From Fodinicurvata sp. EGI_FJ10296 (lineage in GTDB: Bacteria > Pseudomonadota > Alphaproteobacteria > DSM-16000 > Inquilinaceae): 64,000 bases of DNA. This document shows, piece by piece, positions 9,587 to 18,962 of this stretch. Made by a program: the position numbers and the translations under genes. Each line of letters opens with the position of its first letter. The stretch's first letter is position 1. The DNA lies in contig NZ_JBFCVL010000005.1 of the NCBI RefSeq assembly GCF_040712075.1, forward strand, positions 62,001 through 126,000, written 5' to 3'. The notes beneath the pieces were generated by a model. It searched no databases and was not told the origin of the DNA. It worked only from the letters and a program-made list of their open reading frames with translations.

Positions 9587-10855
9587 TCAAGTCTGTTTCC
9601 GGCCGAGAACGACCATCGCCATGGCCGCAATGCCTTCTCCCCGTCCGGTAAACCCGAGCCGCTCGGATGTTGTCGCCTTGACCGACACCCATTCGGCATC
9701 CAGCTCGGCGACGGCTGCCAGACGCGCTCGGAGCGCGTCGCGGTGAGGCCCGATGCGGGGCAGTTCGCAAATGATCGTAACGTCGATTTGTTCCGGCCGG
9801 TAGCCGCGAAGGGCGGCGCGTTCAATGGCCGTCTCCAGGAACTGCACGCTGTCAGCGCCGCGCCAATGTGGATCGGTGGGTGGAAAATGGCTTCCGATAT
9901 CCGCATCGGCCATCGCGCCCAGGACTGCATCGGTCACGGCATGGAGCGCGACATCGGCGTCCGAATGGCCGGACAGACCAAAGGGCGCAGGAATGACGAC
10001 GCCACAAAGGGTTACGCTGTTTCCCGGACATGTCCTGTGAACATCGAACCCCTGTCCGAAGCGCCGGATCGGTGCCGCTGTGGCCGTTTCGCCCTGAAAG
10101 TGAGGAATCGTCGGTAACATATTGGGTTCGCGAAGAAAAACCTTGGCAAGTGCCAGATCTTCCTCAACTGTTATCTTTATGTTGTCCATGCGGTCGGGGA
10201 CATGGCCGACCCGAAGTCCTGCGGCTTCGGCTACGGCGGCATCGTCTGTCAATCGGCGGCCTGCCGCTTCACGATGTGCTGTCAGGATCCTGTCGAACCG
10301 AAATCCCTGCGGCGTCTGTGCCCGATAGAGGCCTGCGCGGTCGACCGTCTGCTGAATGATGCCGGAATCGGTGACGGCTTTCAGGGTATCGGTGACCGGC
10401 ATGGCAGCGATCGCGCCGTCCAGCTCGCCCGCAACGGCCCCAATTACGGCTTCGATCGTTGGTCGGCGGACAAGCGGCCTCACACCATCATGGATTAACA
10501 CCATCGTCGGTGGGTCGGACGCGCGGGCCAGGCTTTCCAGCCCCGCCAATACCGACGCCTGGCGGTCGGCGCCGCCATCAACAATGGACAGGACAGCCCC
10601 GGCGGGGTTCAGTCCGTCCAGGGCCATTGCCGTCATGTCCCGGTGAACAGGATCGACGACGACGACAATGCGGCTGATGCCTTCAACCGGCAGAAACGCC
10701 TCGACCGTGCGGCGCAGAACAGGGCGGCCCGCCAGATCGCGGAATTGCTTCGCTATGGCGCCGCCGAACCGTTCTCCCCGGCCGGCTGCCACAATGATGA
10801 CGCTACAGGACGGTCGGGATTTCGATTGGCAGGTTTCTTCCGCGACGTTGCTCAT
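9587..10855 (-). CDS. ispDF: Bifunctional IspD/IspF of the MEP isoprenoid pathway
   Basis: The N-terminal half (to about residue 225) is 2-C-methyl-D-erythritol 4-phosphate cytidylyltransferase with the nucleotide-binding VIIVAAGRGERFGG and the acidic HDGVRPLV segment. The C-terminal half (from about 265) is 2,4-cyclodiphosphate synthase with the zinc-binding GFDVH and GHSDADVALHAVTDA motifs. These are steps 3 and 5 of the pathway, and fusion of the two enzymes is common in alphaproteobacteria. ATG 10855 has GGAAG five bases upstream, so I prefer it to the in-frame TTG at 10879. It is the first gene of a three-gene minus-strand unit. Confidence 0.96.
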   Translation of the reverse strand: MSNVAEETCQSKSRPSCSVIIVAAGRGERFGGAIAKQFRDLAGRPVLRRTVEAFLPVEGISRIVVVVDPVHRDMTAMALDGLNPAGAVLSIVDGGADRQASVLAGLESLARASDPPTMVLIHDGVRPLVRRPTIEAVIGAVAGELDGAIAAMPVTDTLKAVTDSGIIQQTVDRAGLYRAQTPQGFRFDRILTAHREAAGRRLTDDAAVAEAAGLRVGHVPDRMDNIKITVEEDLALAKVFLREPNMLPTIPHFQGETATAAPIRRFGQGFDVHRTCPGNSVTLCGVVIPAPFGLSGHSDADVALHAVTDAVLGAMADADIGSHFPPTDPHWRGADSVQFLETAIERAALRGYRPEQIDVTIICELPRIGPHRDALRARLAAVAELDAEWVSVKATTSERLGFTGRGEGIAAMAMVVLGRKQT

Positions 10856-11057
10856 AAAGGCTTCCAGTCGTTCGGACAATCAAAGCATTGGTATTCGGGG
10901 TCGCAGGCCCCGAGACTCCTGGTTCAAAAATGGGATAGACCGCGATACGGCCGCTGGCAAGGACCGAGACAATTTGACGAGAACGCCGCCGCGGCAGACC
11001 GGCCGTTACGGAAGAATTTCGATTCACGCTTTGATTCAGTAGCAAACCCTGCTAACT

Positions 11058-11095
11058 TTGCCTAATTTTGGGGCACTATATGGAGTTGCCTAATT
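11058..11095 (+). promoter_or_regulatory. Direct repeat TTGCCTAATT at the dusB start
   Basis: The exact ten-mer TTGCCTAATT occurs at 11058-11067 and again at 11086-11095, one base before the dusB ATG. The second copy takes the place where a Shine-Dalgarno sequence would be expected. A nearby AGCA-N5-TGCT repeat is at 11041-11053. A protein-binding site or promoter element in the dusB-ntrBC leader is plausible but unproven. Confidence 0.3.
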
Positions 11096-11096
11096 C

Positions 11097-12182
11097 ATGG
11101 GCATAACGCTCAATCCTGTTCATATAGGCGACATAGGCGTGGATCCGCCTGTGTTTCTGGCACCCATGTCCGGCGTCACGGATCAGCCGTTCCGCGCAAT
11201 TGTCAAGAAGCTGGGTGCGGGGCTCGTCATCTCCGAGATGATTGCCAGCCACGAGATGGTGCGTGCCGCGCGGGCCAGTATGCGCACCAGCACCGATTGC
11301 GGCGACGAATATCCGATGGCGGTTCAGCTGGCCGGCTACGACCCGGCGATCATGGCCGAAGCGGCACGGCTCAACGTCGATCGCGGCGCAGCGATCATCG
11401 ACATCAATTTTGGCTGCCCGGCCCGAAAGGTCGTCACGAAGCAGTGCGGATCGGCACTGATGCGGGAACCCGCCCTGGCTGCCTGCATCGTGGACGCTGT
11501 AGCCAGGGCGGTCGACGTTCCGGTAACGGTCAAGATGCGGCTCGGCTGGGATGACAGCGACCTGAACGCGCCTGATCTGGCCGCCCGTTGCGAGCGGGCC
11601 GGTGCGCGGATGATTACCGTCCACGGCCGCACTCGTTGCCAGTTATATACCGGGACCGCCGACTGGGCAGCAATCCGGCCGACGGTCGATGCGGTGTCGG
11701 TACCCGTGATCGTGAATGGGGATATCGACGGTCCGGCCTCCATAGACCGCGCCCTGCAGGCCAGCGGTGCAGCGGGCGTGATGATCGGCCGAGCCGTCCA
11801 GGGCCGCCCCTGGCGGTTGGCCCAGGCCGGCGCCTATCTTCGGACCGGCGTCTGGCCTGCCGACCCCGACCTTTCCATGCGCCGGGACATCGTGTTGCAG
11901 CATTATGAAGCGATACTCGCTCACTATGGTTCGAGCAAAGGAATAAGAATCGGACGTAAGCATCTGGGATGGTACGTCAACGGACTGCCGAATGCCGCCG
12001 ACGCCCGTCGCTTGTTCAACACACTCGAAGACTCGCAGGCGGTACTGGAGACGGTGTCGGCGGTGTTCGACGCGGCGATCGGAGCTGGACTGGACAATGA
12101 GAGTCTACCCGTTCAGGACGCTTCGACAGTAGGTGAAGATAGCGGCATAAATGCCCGAGCGAACACGAGGAAGGTCGCATGA
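11097..12182 (+). CDS. dusB: tRNA-dihydrouridine synthase, DusB type
   Basis: Dus enzymes reduce uridine to dihydrouridine in tRNA D-loops using FMN and NADPH. The protein shows LAPMSGVTDQPFR at the N-terminus, the catalytic cysteine in INFGCPARKV (Cys107), KMRLGW, VHGRTRCQLY and the FMN phosphate-binding NGDI and MIGRAVQGRPW segments. At 361 residues it is slightly long, with an unconserved C-terminal tail. Its stop overlaps the ntrB start (ATGA), so the two are translationally coupled, as in the well-known dusB(nifR3)-ntrBC arrangement of alphaproteobacteria. Confidence 0.96.
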   Translation: MGITLNPVHIGDIGVDPPVFLAPMSGVTDQPFRAIVKKLGAGLVISEMIASHEMVRAARASMRTSTDCGDEYPMAVQLAGYDPAIMAEAARLNVDRGAAIIDINFGCPARKVVTKQCGSALMREPALAACIVDAVARAVDVPVTVKMRLGWDDSDLNAPDLAARCERAGARMITVHGRTRCQLYTGTADWAAIRPTVDAVSVPVIVNGDIDGPASIDRALQASGAAGVMIGRAVQGRPWRLAQAGAYLRTGVWPADPDLSMRRDIVLQHYEAILAHYGSSKGIRIGRKHLGWYVNGLPNAADARRLFNTLEDSQAVLETVSAVFDAAIGAGLDNESLPVQDASTVGEDSGINARANTRKVA

Positions 12183-13411
12183 CCGACGATACCGGGGCGG
12201 GTGCGGCAGTCCGATCGTCGGGAAAAACGCAGCACTCGGCCATATCGATCCTGAATTCGTTGCCCGAGCCGGTGCTGGTCGTCGATCTCGACTTCAGTGT
12301 TCGGTTCGTAAATTTCGCGGCACAGCATTTTTTCGACGCCAGCGATGCCCAGATGACCGGACACAAGCTGGACCATTGGCTGCCCGGCGATAACCCACTG
12401 TTCAGCCTTATCAGGCAGGCAATCAGCGATGGCGGCAGCGTTTCGGAGTACGGCGTCACCCTGGAGAGTCCGCGGATTGGTCGGCATGACACGACGATCA
12501 CGGTCGGACCGGTCGAGGCGGCCAGCGCCGGCGAGGCGGCGGGAAACACCGCCAATAAAACCGCGGTCGTTCTGATTCACAGCGCCTCGATCGCCCGGAG
12601 GATCGACAACCAGCTGACCCATCGGGGTGCTGCGCGGTCGGTCACCGCCATGGCTGCAATGTTGGCGCATGAAGTCAAGAACCCCTTGTCTGGCATCCGT
12701 GGCGCTGCGCAGCTGCTGGAGGCCACCGCGTCGCCGGAGGACCGGTCGCTCACCCGCCTGATCTGCGACGAGGCCGACCGGATTGTCGCTCTGGTCGACC
12801 GGATGGAAGTTTTCGCCGACGGTCGACCGGTCGAACGGTCGGCCGTTAATATCCATGCGGTGCTGGAGAGAGTCAGAGGGGTTGCGCAGAACGGGTTTGG
12901 ACGGCGCGTGAGGTTCATTGAACGCTATGACCCGTCGTTGCCCGCCGTGCACGGGAACCATGACCAGCTTGTCCAGGTGTTTCTGAACCTTGTGAAGAAC
13001 GCCTGCGAGGCGGCGCCGGTCAAAGGAGGCGAGGTCACATTGACCACCTCGTTCCAGCACGGTGTCAGCATCGTCGTGCCGGGGACGGGAAGCCGGATGC
13101 AGCTGCCACTGGTCGTATCGGTACAGGACAACGGCGCCGACGGTATACCGGACGATATCCGCCCACATCTGTTCGACCCGTTCGTGACGACCCGGACCAA
13201 TGGAACGGGGCTCGGATTGGCGCTCGTGGCCAAGATCGTCGACGATCACGGCGGCGTCATCGAACTGGACGGTACCGCCCGTCAGACGACGTTTCGCGTA
13301 TTCCTGCCCATGTATACCCAGCGGCGCCATCGACATAACGGCGACGATGAGCGGCACCCGGCGGAAACGACCGCGCTTTCCGATGAACCGTCACGCTTCC
13401 CGGAGAACTAG
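12179..13411 (+). CDS. ntrB: Nitrogen regulation sensor histidine kinase NtrB (GlnL)
   Basis: NtrB controls the phosphorylation of NtrC according to nitrogen status and is itself governed by PII. A PAS-like sensor covers about residues 20-130. The phosphoacceptor His164 is in MLAHEVKNPLSGIRGAAQLL, and the ATPase domain has NLVKNACEAAP, VQDNGADGIPDD and TNGTGLGLALVAKI. No membrane segment is seen, as expected for a cytoplasmic kinase. It starts within the dusB stop codon and ends three bases before ntrC. Confidence 0.95.
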   Translation: MTDDTGAGAAVRSSGKTQHSAISILNSLPEPVLVVDLDFSVRFVNFAAQHFFDASDAQMTGHKLDHWLPGDNPLFSLIRQAISDGGSVSEYGVTLESPRIGRHDTTITVGPVEAASAGEAAGNTANKTAVVLIHSASIARRIDNQLTHRGAARSVTAMAAMLAHEVKNPLSGIRGAAQLLEATASPEDRSLTRLICDEADRIVALVDRMEVFADGRPVERSAVNIHAVLERVRGVAQNGFGRRVRFIERYDPSLPAVHGNHDQLVQVFLNLVKNACEAAPVKGGEVTLTTSFQHGVSIVVPGTGSRMQLPLVVSVQDNGADGIPDDIRPHLFDPFVTTRTNGTGLGLALVAKIVDDHGGVIELDGTARQTTFRVFLPMYTQRRHRHNGDDERHPAETTALSDEPSRFPEN

Positions 13412-13414
13412 ACG

Positions 13415-14866
13415 ATGGCGACACCCACGATTCTGGTAGCCGACGACGACAAGGCGATCCGGACGGTGCTGGTACAGGCGTTGAACCGGAACGGGTATGA
13501 CGTACGAACGACAGGCCATGCCGCAACCCTGTGGCGCTGGGTGCAGGATGGGGAAGGCGATCTCGTCATCACCGATGTGGTGATGCCCGACGAAAACGGT
13601 CTCGACCTTATCCCGCGGATGAAACGGATCCGTCCCGACCTGCGTGTCATCGTGATGAGCGCGCAGAATACGCTGCTGACCGCGGTCAAGGCGACCGAGC
13701 GCGGCGCCTTTGAGTATCTGCCGAAGCCATTCGACCTGGGCGAGCTGGTGAATGTGGTCAAACGCGCGCTCAAGACGCCTGCCGCCCCTGCTGCGGCCGG
13801 CGGTGGAGGCGAAGGCGAAGATGACGAGCAGCTTCCGCTGATCGGGCGTTCGCCGGCCATGCAGGAAATCTACCGCGTCATGGCCCGGCTCATGGGGACC
13901 GATCTGACGGTGATGATCACCGGAGAGAGCGGAACCGGCAAGGAGCTGGTTGCCCGCGCATTGCACGACTACGGCAAGCGCCGCAACGGCCCCTTCGTTG
14001 CGATCAACATGGCCGCCATTCCCCGCGACCTGATCGAGTCCGAACTGTTCGGCCACGAAAAAGGCGCCTTCACCGGGGCCACGGTGCGATCCACCGGCCG
14101 TTTCGAGCAGGCCCAGGGGGGGACGCTTTTCCTGGACGAGATCGGCGATATGCCGATGGAAGCGCAGACGAGGCTTCTGCGCGTCCTGCAGGAGGGAGAA
14201 TATACCACCGTTGGCGGCCGCGTGCCGATCCGTGCCGATGTCCGCATCGTGGCCGCGACACATCGCGACCTCCGCCATGCGATTCAGCAAGGCGATTTCC
14301 GCGAGGATCTATTCTATCGCCTCAATGTCGTACCGATCCGGTTGCCGCCGCTGCGGGAGCGTGTTGAAGACATTCCCGCACTGGTCCGGCATTTCCTGAA
14401 CAGCGCCAACAACGAAGGCCTTCCGACCAAGAGCATCGATCCGCCGGCCATGGAGCGCCTGAAAATGTACAGGTGGCCGGGCAATGTCCGGGAACTGGAG
14501 AATGTGATCCGCCGGTTGTCGGCCCTGTATAATCAGGAGAGCATCGGCGCCGATATCATCGATATGGAACTTGCGGAAGCACCGCCTCCAGCCGAAGACG
14601 GCACAGCGCCGCCGGCAAGCGAGGGATTGTCCGGTGCCGTCGACCGTCACCTGCGTGACTATTTCGCTGCTCATGAGGGCGAGCTGCCCGCAGACGGCCT
14701 TTACGACCGGGTGCTGCAGGAGATCGAGCGGCCGTTGATCACACTGTGCTTGTCCGCCACGAAGGGCAATCAGATCAGGGCGGCGCAGTTGCTCGGCCTC
14801 AATCGCAACACATTGCGCAAGAAAATTCGCGAGATGAATATCGAGGTCGTCCGCGGGCTCAAATAG
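13415..14866 (+). CDS. ntrC: Nitrogen regulation response regulator NtrC
   Basis: NtrC is a sigma-54-dependent activator of nitrogen assimilation genes. The receiver domain has phosphoacceptor Asp54 in DVVMPDE. The AAA+ domain has Walker A GESGTGKE (170-177), the sigma-54-contacting GAFTGA loop (217-222) and [13 protein letters not shown]. The C-terminus carries a Fis-type helix-turn-helix ([22 protein letters not shown]). The length of 483 is typical. GGAGA precedes ATG 13415, and only three bases separate it from ntrB. The 199 bases after it probably contain a separate promoter for ntrY. Confidence 0.96.
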   Translation: MATPTILVADDDKAIRTVLVQALNRNGYDVRTTGHAATLWRWVQDGEGDLVITDVVMPDENGLDLIPRMKRIRPDLRVIVMSAQNTLLTAVKATERGAFEYLPKPFDLGELVNVVKRALKTPAAPAAAGGGGEGEDDEQLPLIGRSPAMQEIYRVMARLMGTDLTVMITGESGTGKELVARALHDYGKRRNGPFVAINMAAIPRDLIESELFGHEKGAFTGATVRSTGRFEQAQGGTLFLDEIGDMPMEAQTRLLRVLQEGEYTTVGGRVPIRADVRIVAATHRDLRHAIQQGDFREDLFYRLNVVPIRLPPLRERVEDIPALVRHFLNSANNEGLPTKSIDPPAMERLKMYRWPGNVRELENVIRRLSALYNQESIGADIIDMELAEAPPPAEDGTAPPASEGLSGAVDRHLRDYFAAHEGELPADGLYDRVLQEIERPLITLCLSATKGNQIRAAQLLGLNRNTLRKKIREMNIEVVRGLK

Positions 14867-15065
14867 CGTTGCGCGCGACGCAGACGGCAGGTATCCACTG
14901 ACAGGCAGGTGAGGGCGCGAGCGGGGATCGTGCCTGTGGCGATGCGCTGTGCTACCGATAAGGTTTCCGCCCCGGCAGTAGTGTCCGGTAACCTGCCCCA
15001 TCCGGTCGGTTTGACCGGGACCGAACCACCGCCGGCCCTTTGGAATTATTGGAAGTCTGTTGTCC

Positions 15066-17390
15066 ATGGCGAGTGGCGCCGATACCGACAAGCGTATTCC
15101 GCAGGGTCATTCCCTGCGTCTGGCGTGGCGCGACCTGGTCCGCTGGTCGTCGCGGCTTGGGCTGGGCAACAAATTCGCGCTTGCCCTGATGGTCGCGGCC
15201 GTTCTGGCCGGATTGGCCACCTATGCCGCGCTGACCGAGGGTACGTCACTCAACCGCGATACGGACACGATCAACTTCCTCCTCAACCTCGATCTGTTCA
15301 TACTGCTATTGCTTGGGGCGGTGATCGCGCGGCGCGTGGCCATCCTGTGGGGACAGCGGCGGCAGGGGCTGGCGGGTTCGCGCCTGCATGTGCGGGTTGT
15401 GGCGCTGTTCAGCGTTGTGGCCGTTGCGCCGGCGATCCTGATGGCGACCTTCTCGCTGCTATTCTTCCATGCCGGCCTGCAATCCTGGTTCTCTGACCGG
15501 GTCTCCACCGCCGTCAATGAAAGCCTCTCGGTGGCCCAGGCCTATCTGGAGGAACATCAGCAAACACTGCGGGCCGATGCGCTTTCGATGGCCAACGATA
15601 TCAATCGCGAGGCGGAACGCCTTGCGGTCGATTCAGCGTTTTTCAATCAGTTCGTTACCACACAGGCCATTCTCCGGAACCTCACCGAGGCTCTGGTCTT
15701 CGATTCGTCCGGCGAAACCCTGGCCCGTTCAAACCTGACCTTTGCGCTCCAGTTCGAACCCATTCCCGAAGACATTCTGTCCGACGCCCGCAATGGCGAC
15801 GTCCGGCTGATGCCGACGGACAGCGATGACCGGGTCCGCGCGCTGATCCGGCTCGACCGGTTCGACGACGCATTTCTGCTGGTGGGCCGCCTGGTCGAAG
15901 CCAGCGTCATCGGCCATATGGAACGCGCGGAAACTGCTGTTGCCGAGTATCGGGAGCTGGAGGGGCGGCGGTCGACCCTTCAGATCACCTTCACGCTGAT
16001 TTACGCTGTCGTTTCGCTGCTTCTGCTCATGGTCGCCGTCTGGCTGGCGCTGGTCTTTGCCGACCGGCTGGTCGCGCCCGTCAGCGCATTGATCGTCGCG
16101 GCGGAGCGCGTACGCAGCGGCGATCTTGCTGCCAGGGTGACGCCGACGGCCAGCGGTGACGAACTCTCCGATCTCGGCCGGGCTTTCAACCGCATGACCA
16201 GCCAGCTGGAAAGCCAGCGGTCCGAACTGATCGAAGCCAACCGCCAGCTCGATCACCGCCGGCGCTTTACCGAGACCGTTCTTTCAGGTGTGTCCGCAGG
16301 GGTGCTTGGCGTCGACGAAGGCGGTGTGGTCAATCTGCCCAACCGATCGGCAACGGAGCTGCTGGGCCTCGACCTGGAGAATATCCTCGGCGCACGATTG
16401 ACCGATATTGTCCCGGAAATCGACGACCTGCTGGCGACCGCGCGGCGCCAGAACCGTCTGGCCGAAGGCAATATCAGGATCTACAGGAACGGGGAATTGC
16501 GCACGCTGCTGGTCCGGATCGCGGCCGAAAGACTGGACGGCCGGGTGCGCGGATACGTCGTCACCTTCGACGATATCACAGAGCTTCTGGCCGCGCAGCG
16601 AAAAGCGGCTTGGGCCGATGTGGCCCGACGCATCGCGCACGAGATCAAGAATCCGCTGACGCCGATCCAGCTGTCGGCGGAAAGACTGAAGCGGCGCTAT
16701 CTGAGACAAATTGATAACGATCCCGAAACGTTTTCGCGGTGTATCGAGACTATCGTCCGCCATGTTGGGGATATCGGCCGCATGGTCGATGAGTTTTCGT
16801 CGTTTGCACGGATGCCGGCGCCAGTTATCGAGCCGATCGATATCGTCGATCTGACGGGGCAGGCGGCGTTTCTGCAGAAGACCGCCCGCCCGGATATTAA
16901 TTTCGAAACCGAAACGGAAGAAGATGCTGTTATCGTGGCTTGCGACGGCCGCCAGATATCCCAGGCCATGACCAATCTGCTGCAGAATGCGATCGATGCG
17001 ATCGATGCACGCCTTGAACAGCAGTCGGAAGGAGAGGCAATCGTTCCCCGGATCCGGATCAGGGTCGACGACGCGGGCGACGCCATAACAGTGTCGTTCA
17101 TCGACAACGGACGGGGATTGCCGACGGATGAAAGGGATCGGTTGACGGAACCCTACGTTACAACGCGGGACAAGGGCACAGGCCTTGGCCTTGCGATTGT
17201 GAAGAAAATAATGGAAGACCATGGTGGCCGGCTTGTTCTCGAAGACAATTCGGAGGAAAAGGGCGCTATCGTGCGAATGGTCTTCCCCAAGATCGAGACC
17301 CCGGCACCGGCACGTGAAATTGACCCGCAGGGCCCGGAAGGTGAGAATGACGGTCCGACCAGAACCGGCCCGGATTCCGATGATGACTGA
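15066..17390 (+). CDS. ntrY: Membrane sensor histidine kinase NtrY
   Basis: NtrY is the membrane-bound partner of NtrX and is linked to nitrogen, redox or envelope signalling in alphaproteobacteria. The protein of about 774 residues has membrane segments near residues 35-60, 75-95, 110-140 and 300-325, then a HAMP region (DRLVAPVSALIVAAERVRSGDL), a PAS domain, the His box RRIAHEIKNPLTPIQLSAER, and the ATPase boxes NLLQNAIDAID, FIDNGRGLP and GTGLGLAIVKKIMEDHGG. ATG 15066 is chosen. TTG 15060 two codons earlier is equally possible, with GGAAG at 15051-15055. Confidence 0.95.
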   Translation: MASGADTDKRIPQGHSLRLAWRDLVRWSSRLGLGNKFALALMVAAVLAGLATYAALTEGTSLNRDTDTINFLLNLDLFILLLLGAVIARRVAILWGQRRQGLAGSRLHVRVVALFSVVAVAPAILMATFSLLFFHAGLQSWFSDRVSTAVNESLSVAQAYLEEHQQTLRADALSMANDINREAERLAVDSAFFNQFVTTQAILRNLTEALVFDSSGETLARSNLTFALQFEPIPEDILSDARNGDVRLMPTDSDDRVRALIRLDRFDDAFLLVGRLVEASVIGHMERAETAVAEYRELEGRRSTLQITFTLIYAVVSLLLLMVAVWLALVFADRLVAPVSALIVAAERVRSGDLAARVTPTASGDELSDLGRAFNRMTSQLESQRSELIEANRQLDHRRRFTETVLSGVSAGVLGVDEGGVVNLPNRSATELLGLDLENILGARLTDIVPEIDDLLATARRQNRLAEGNIRIYRNGELRTLLVRIAAERLDGRVRGYVVTFDDITELLAAQRKAAWADVARRIAHEIKNPLTPIQLSAERLKRRYLRQIDNDPETFSRCIETIVRHVGDIGRMVDEFSSFARMPAPVIEPIDIVDLTGQAAFLQKTARPDINFETETEEDAVIVACDGRQISQAMTNLLQNAIDAIDARLEQQSEGEAIVPRIRIRVDDAGDAITVSFIDNGRGLPTDERDRLTEPYVTTRDKGTGLGLAIVKKIMEDHGGRLVLEDNSEEKGAIVRMVFPKIETPAPAREIDPQGPEGENDGPTRTGPDSDDD

Positions 17391-17476
17391 CCACACGCAG
17401 AATTGCGCCGGCCTTGGCGCCTCGGGCGAGATCGGCACGAATAATGACCCCTTCAGGGGCGAACAACGGATGTCTC

Positions 17477-18910
17477 ATGGCGCATGATATTCTGGTCGTC
17501 GACGACGAAGCGGATATCCGCATGCTCATCTCGGGCATTCTCGAGGATGAAGGATATGCCGCGCGGGAAGCCGGAACGTCGGAACAGGCACTCAATCAAC
17601 TTGCCGCCCGTCAGCCGACCCTCGTGATCCTCGACGTCTGGCTTCAGGGCAGCGAGATGGACGGTCTGGGAATTCTGGATCGTGTCCGTTCCGACTATCC
17701 GCAGGTCCCGGTCGTCATGATCAGCGGCCACGGCAATATCGAGATGGCCGTCGACGCAATCAAGCGCGGCGCTTACGATTTCATCGAGAAGCCGTTCAAG
17801 ACCGATCGCCTGTTGCTGATGGTCGATCGGGCCATCGAAGCGGCCCGCCTCCGCCGCGAGAACGCGGAGCTGCGGCTTCGCTCCGGCAAGGACGGAGAGC
17901 TGGTCGGTGAGTCGGCGGCCATGATGCAGCTGAAGCAACAGATCAACCGCGTTGCACCGACCGGAAGCCGCGTTCTCATCACAGGGCCGGCCGGAACGGG
18001 CAAAGAGGTCGTAGCCAGAATGCTGCACGGACTTTCCAAGCGCCGGGATGGTCCGTTCGTCGTTCTGAACTGCGCCGCGCTCCATCCGGACCGCCTCGAA
18101 GAAGAACTCTTCGGCAGCGAACACGATGACCGCAGACGCGCCGGGACTCTGGAATCCGCTCACGGCGGCACGCTCCTGCTGGATGAGGTGGCGGATATGC
18201 CGCTGGTGACGCAGGGCAAGATCGTCAGAATGCTGCAGGAGCGGAGTTTCACGCGGGTAGGCGGCATTCAGACTGTCGAGGTCGATGTCCGTGTAATCGC
18301 GTCCTCGAACAGGGACCTTGTCGAAGCGATCAAGGACGGCACATTCCGCGAGGATCTGTACTATCGGCTAAACGTCGTGCCCATTCATGTCCCGCCGCTT
18401 GTCGACCGCAAGGAAGACATCCCGTCGCTTGCCCGGCATTTCATGGCGCGCAACGCCGAGATGCAGGGACTGCCGCCACGCGACATCGGCGAAGACGCAA
18501 TGGCCGCGCTCAGGTCCTACGACTGGCCCGGCAATGTCCGCCAGTTGCGCAATGTCATGGATTGGCTGCTGATCATGGCGGGGCCGGAGGGGTCCGGGGC
18601 GATCAGGGCCGACATGCTGCCGCCGGAAATCGGCGCAATCGCACCCGACGTCCTGAAATGGGAGAAGGGAGGCGAAATCATGGGGTTGGCGCTGCGCGAA
18701 GCCCGGGAAGTGTTCGAGCGCGAATACCTTCTGGCCCAGATAACGCGCTTCAATGGCAATGTCAGCCGGACGGCTGAATTCGTCGGAATGGAGCGTTCCG
18801 CCCTGCATCGCAAACTGAAAAGTCTTGGCGTCAACCCGGCAACGGTGTCGACCGCGGCGCCCGGCACCATTCCGCCGGCTCTGTCGGATCAGTCCGACGA
18901 ACGGGTCTGA
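17477..18910 (+). CDS. ntrX: Response regulator NtrX
   Basis: NtrX is the response regulator of the NtrY kinase. It has a receiver domain (Asp53 in LDVWLQGSEMDGLG), an AAA+ domain with Walker A GPAGTGKE and GGTLLLDEVADMP, and a C-terminal Fis-like helix-turn-helix (FNGNVSRTAEFVGMERSALHRKL). The sigma-54-binding GAFTGA loop is missing; the equivalent place reads SEHDDRRRAGTLES. This is usual for NtrX and suggests it does not act as a classical sigma-54 activator. ATG 17477 fits the conserved MAHDILVVDDE start (477 residues). It lies 86 bases behind ntrY. Confidence 0.95.
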   Translation: MAHDILVVDDEADIRMLISGILEDEGYAAREAGTSEQALNQLAARQPTLVILDVWLQGSEMDGLGILDRVRSDYPQVPVVMISGHGNIEMAVDAIKRGAYDFIEKPFKTDRLLLMVDRAIEAARLRRENAELRLRSGKDGELVGESAAMMQLKQQINRVAPTGSRVLITGPAGTGKEVVARMLHGLSKRRDGPFVVLNCAALHPDRLEEELFGSEHDDRRRAGTLESAHGGTLLLDEVADMPLVTQGKIVRMLQERSFTRVGGIQTVEVDVRVIASSNRDLVEAIKDGTFREDLYYRLNVVPIHVPPLVDRKEDIPSLARHFMARNAEMQGLPPRDIGEDAMAALRSYDWPGNVRQLRNVMDWLLIMAGPEGSGAIRADMLPPEIGAIAPDVLKWEKGGEIMGLALREAREVFEREYLLAQITRFNGNVSRTAEFVGMERSALHRKLKSLGVNPATVSTAAPGTIPPALSDQSDERV

Positions 18911-18962
18911 CAGCGCTCGTGACCGATGTGCCGACCAGAAACACACCCAAAGGTATTGACCC

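Noticed and set aside
10643-11065. Plus-strand frame of 140 codons across the ispDF start
   Set aside because: Half of it is antisense to ispDF and the rest is a promoter region; no domain.
11060-11096. Sigma-54 promoter (GGGGCAC and TTGCC) before dusB
   Set aside because: The GG and GC elements are 14 rather than 10 bases apart.
13790-13825. Glycine/glutamate-rich GC stretch in ntrC as a repeat element
   Set aside because: It is simply the linker between the receiver and AAA+ domains.
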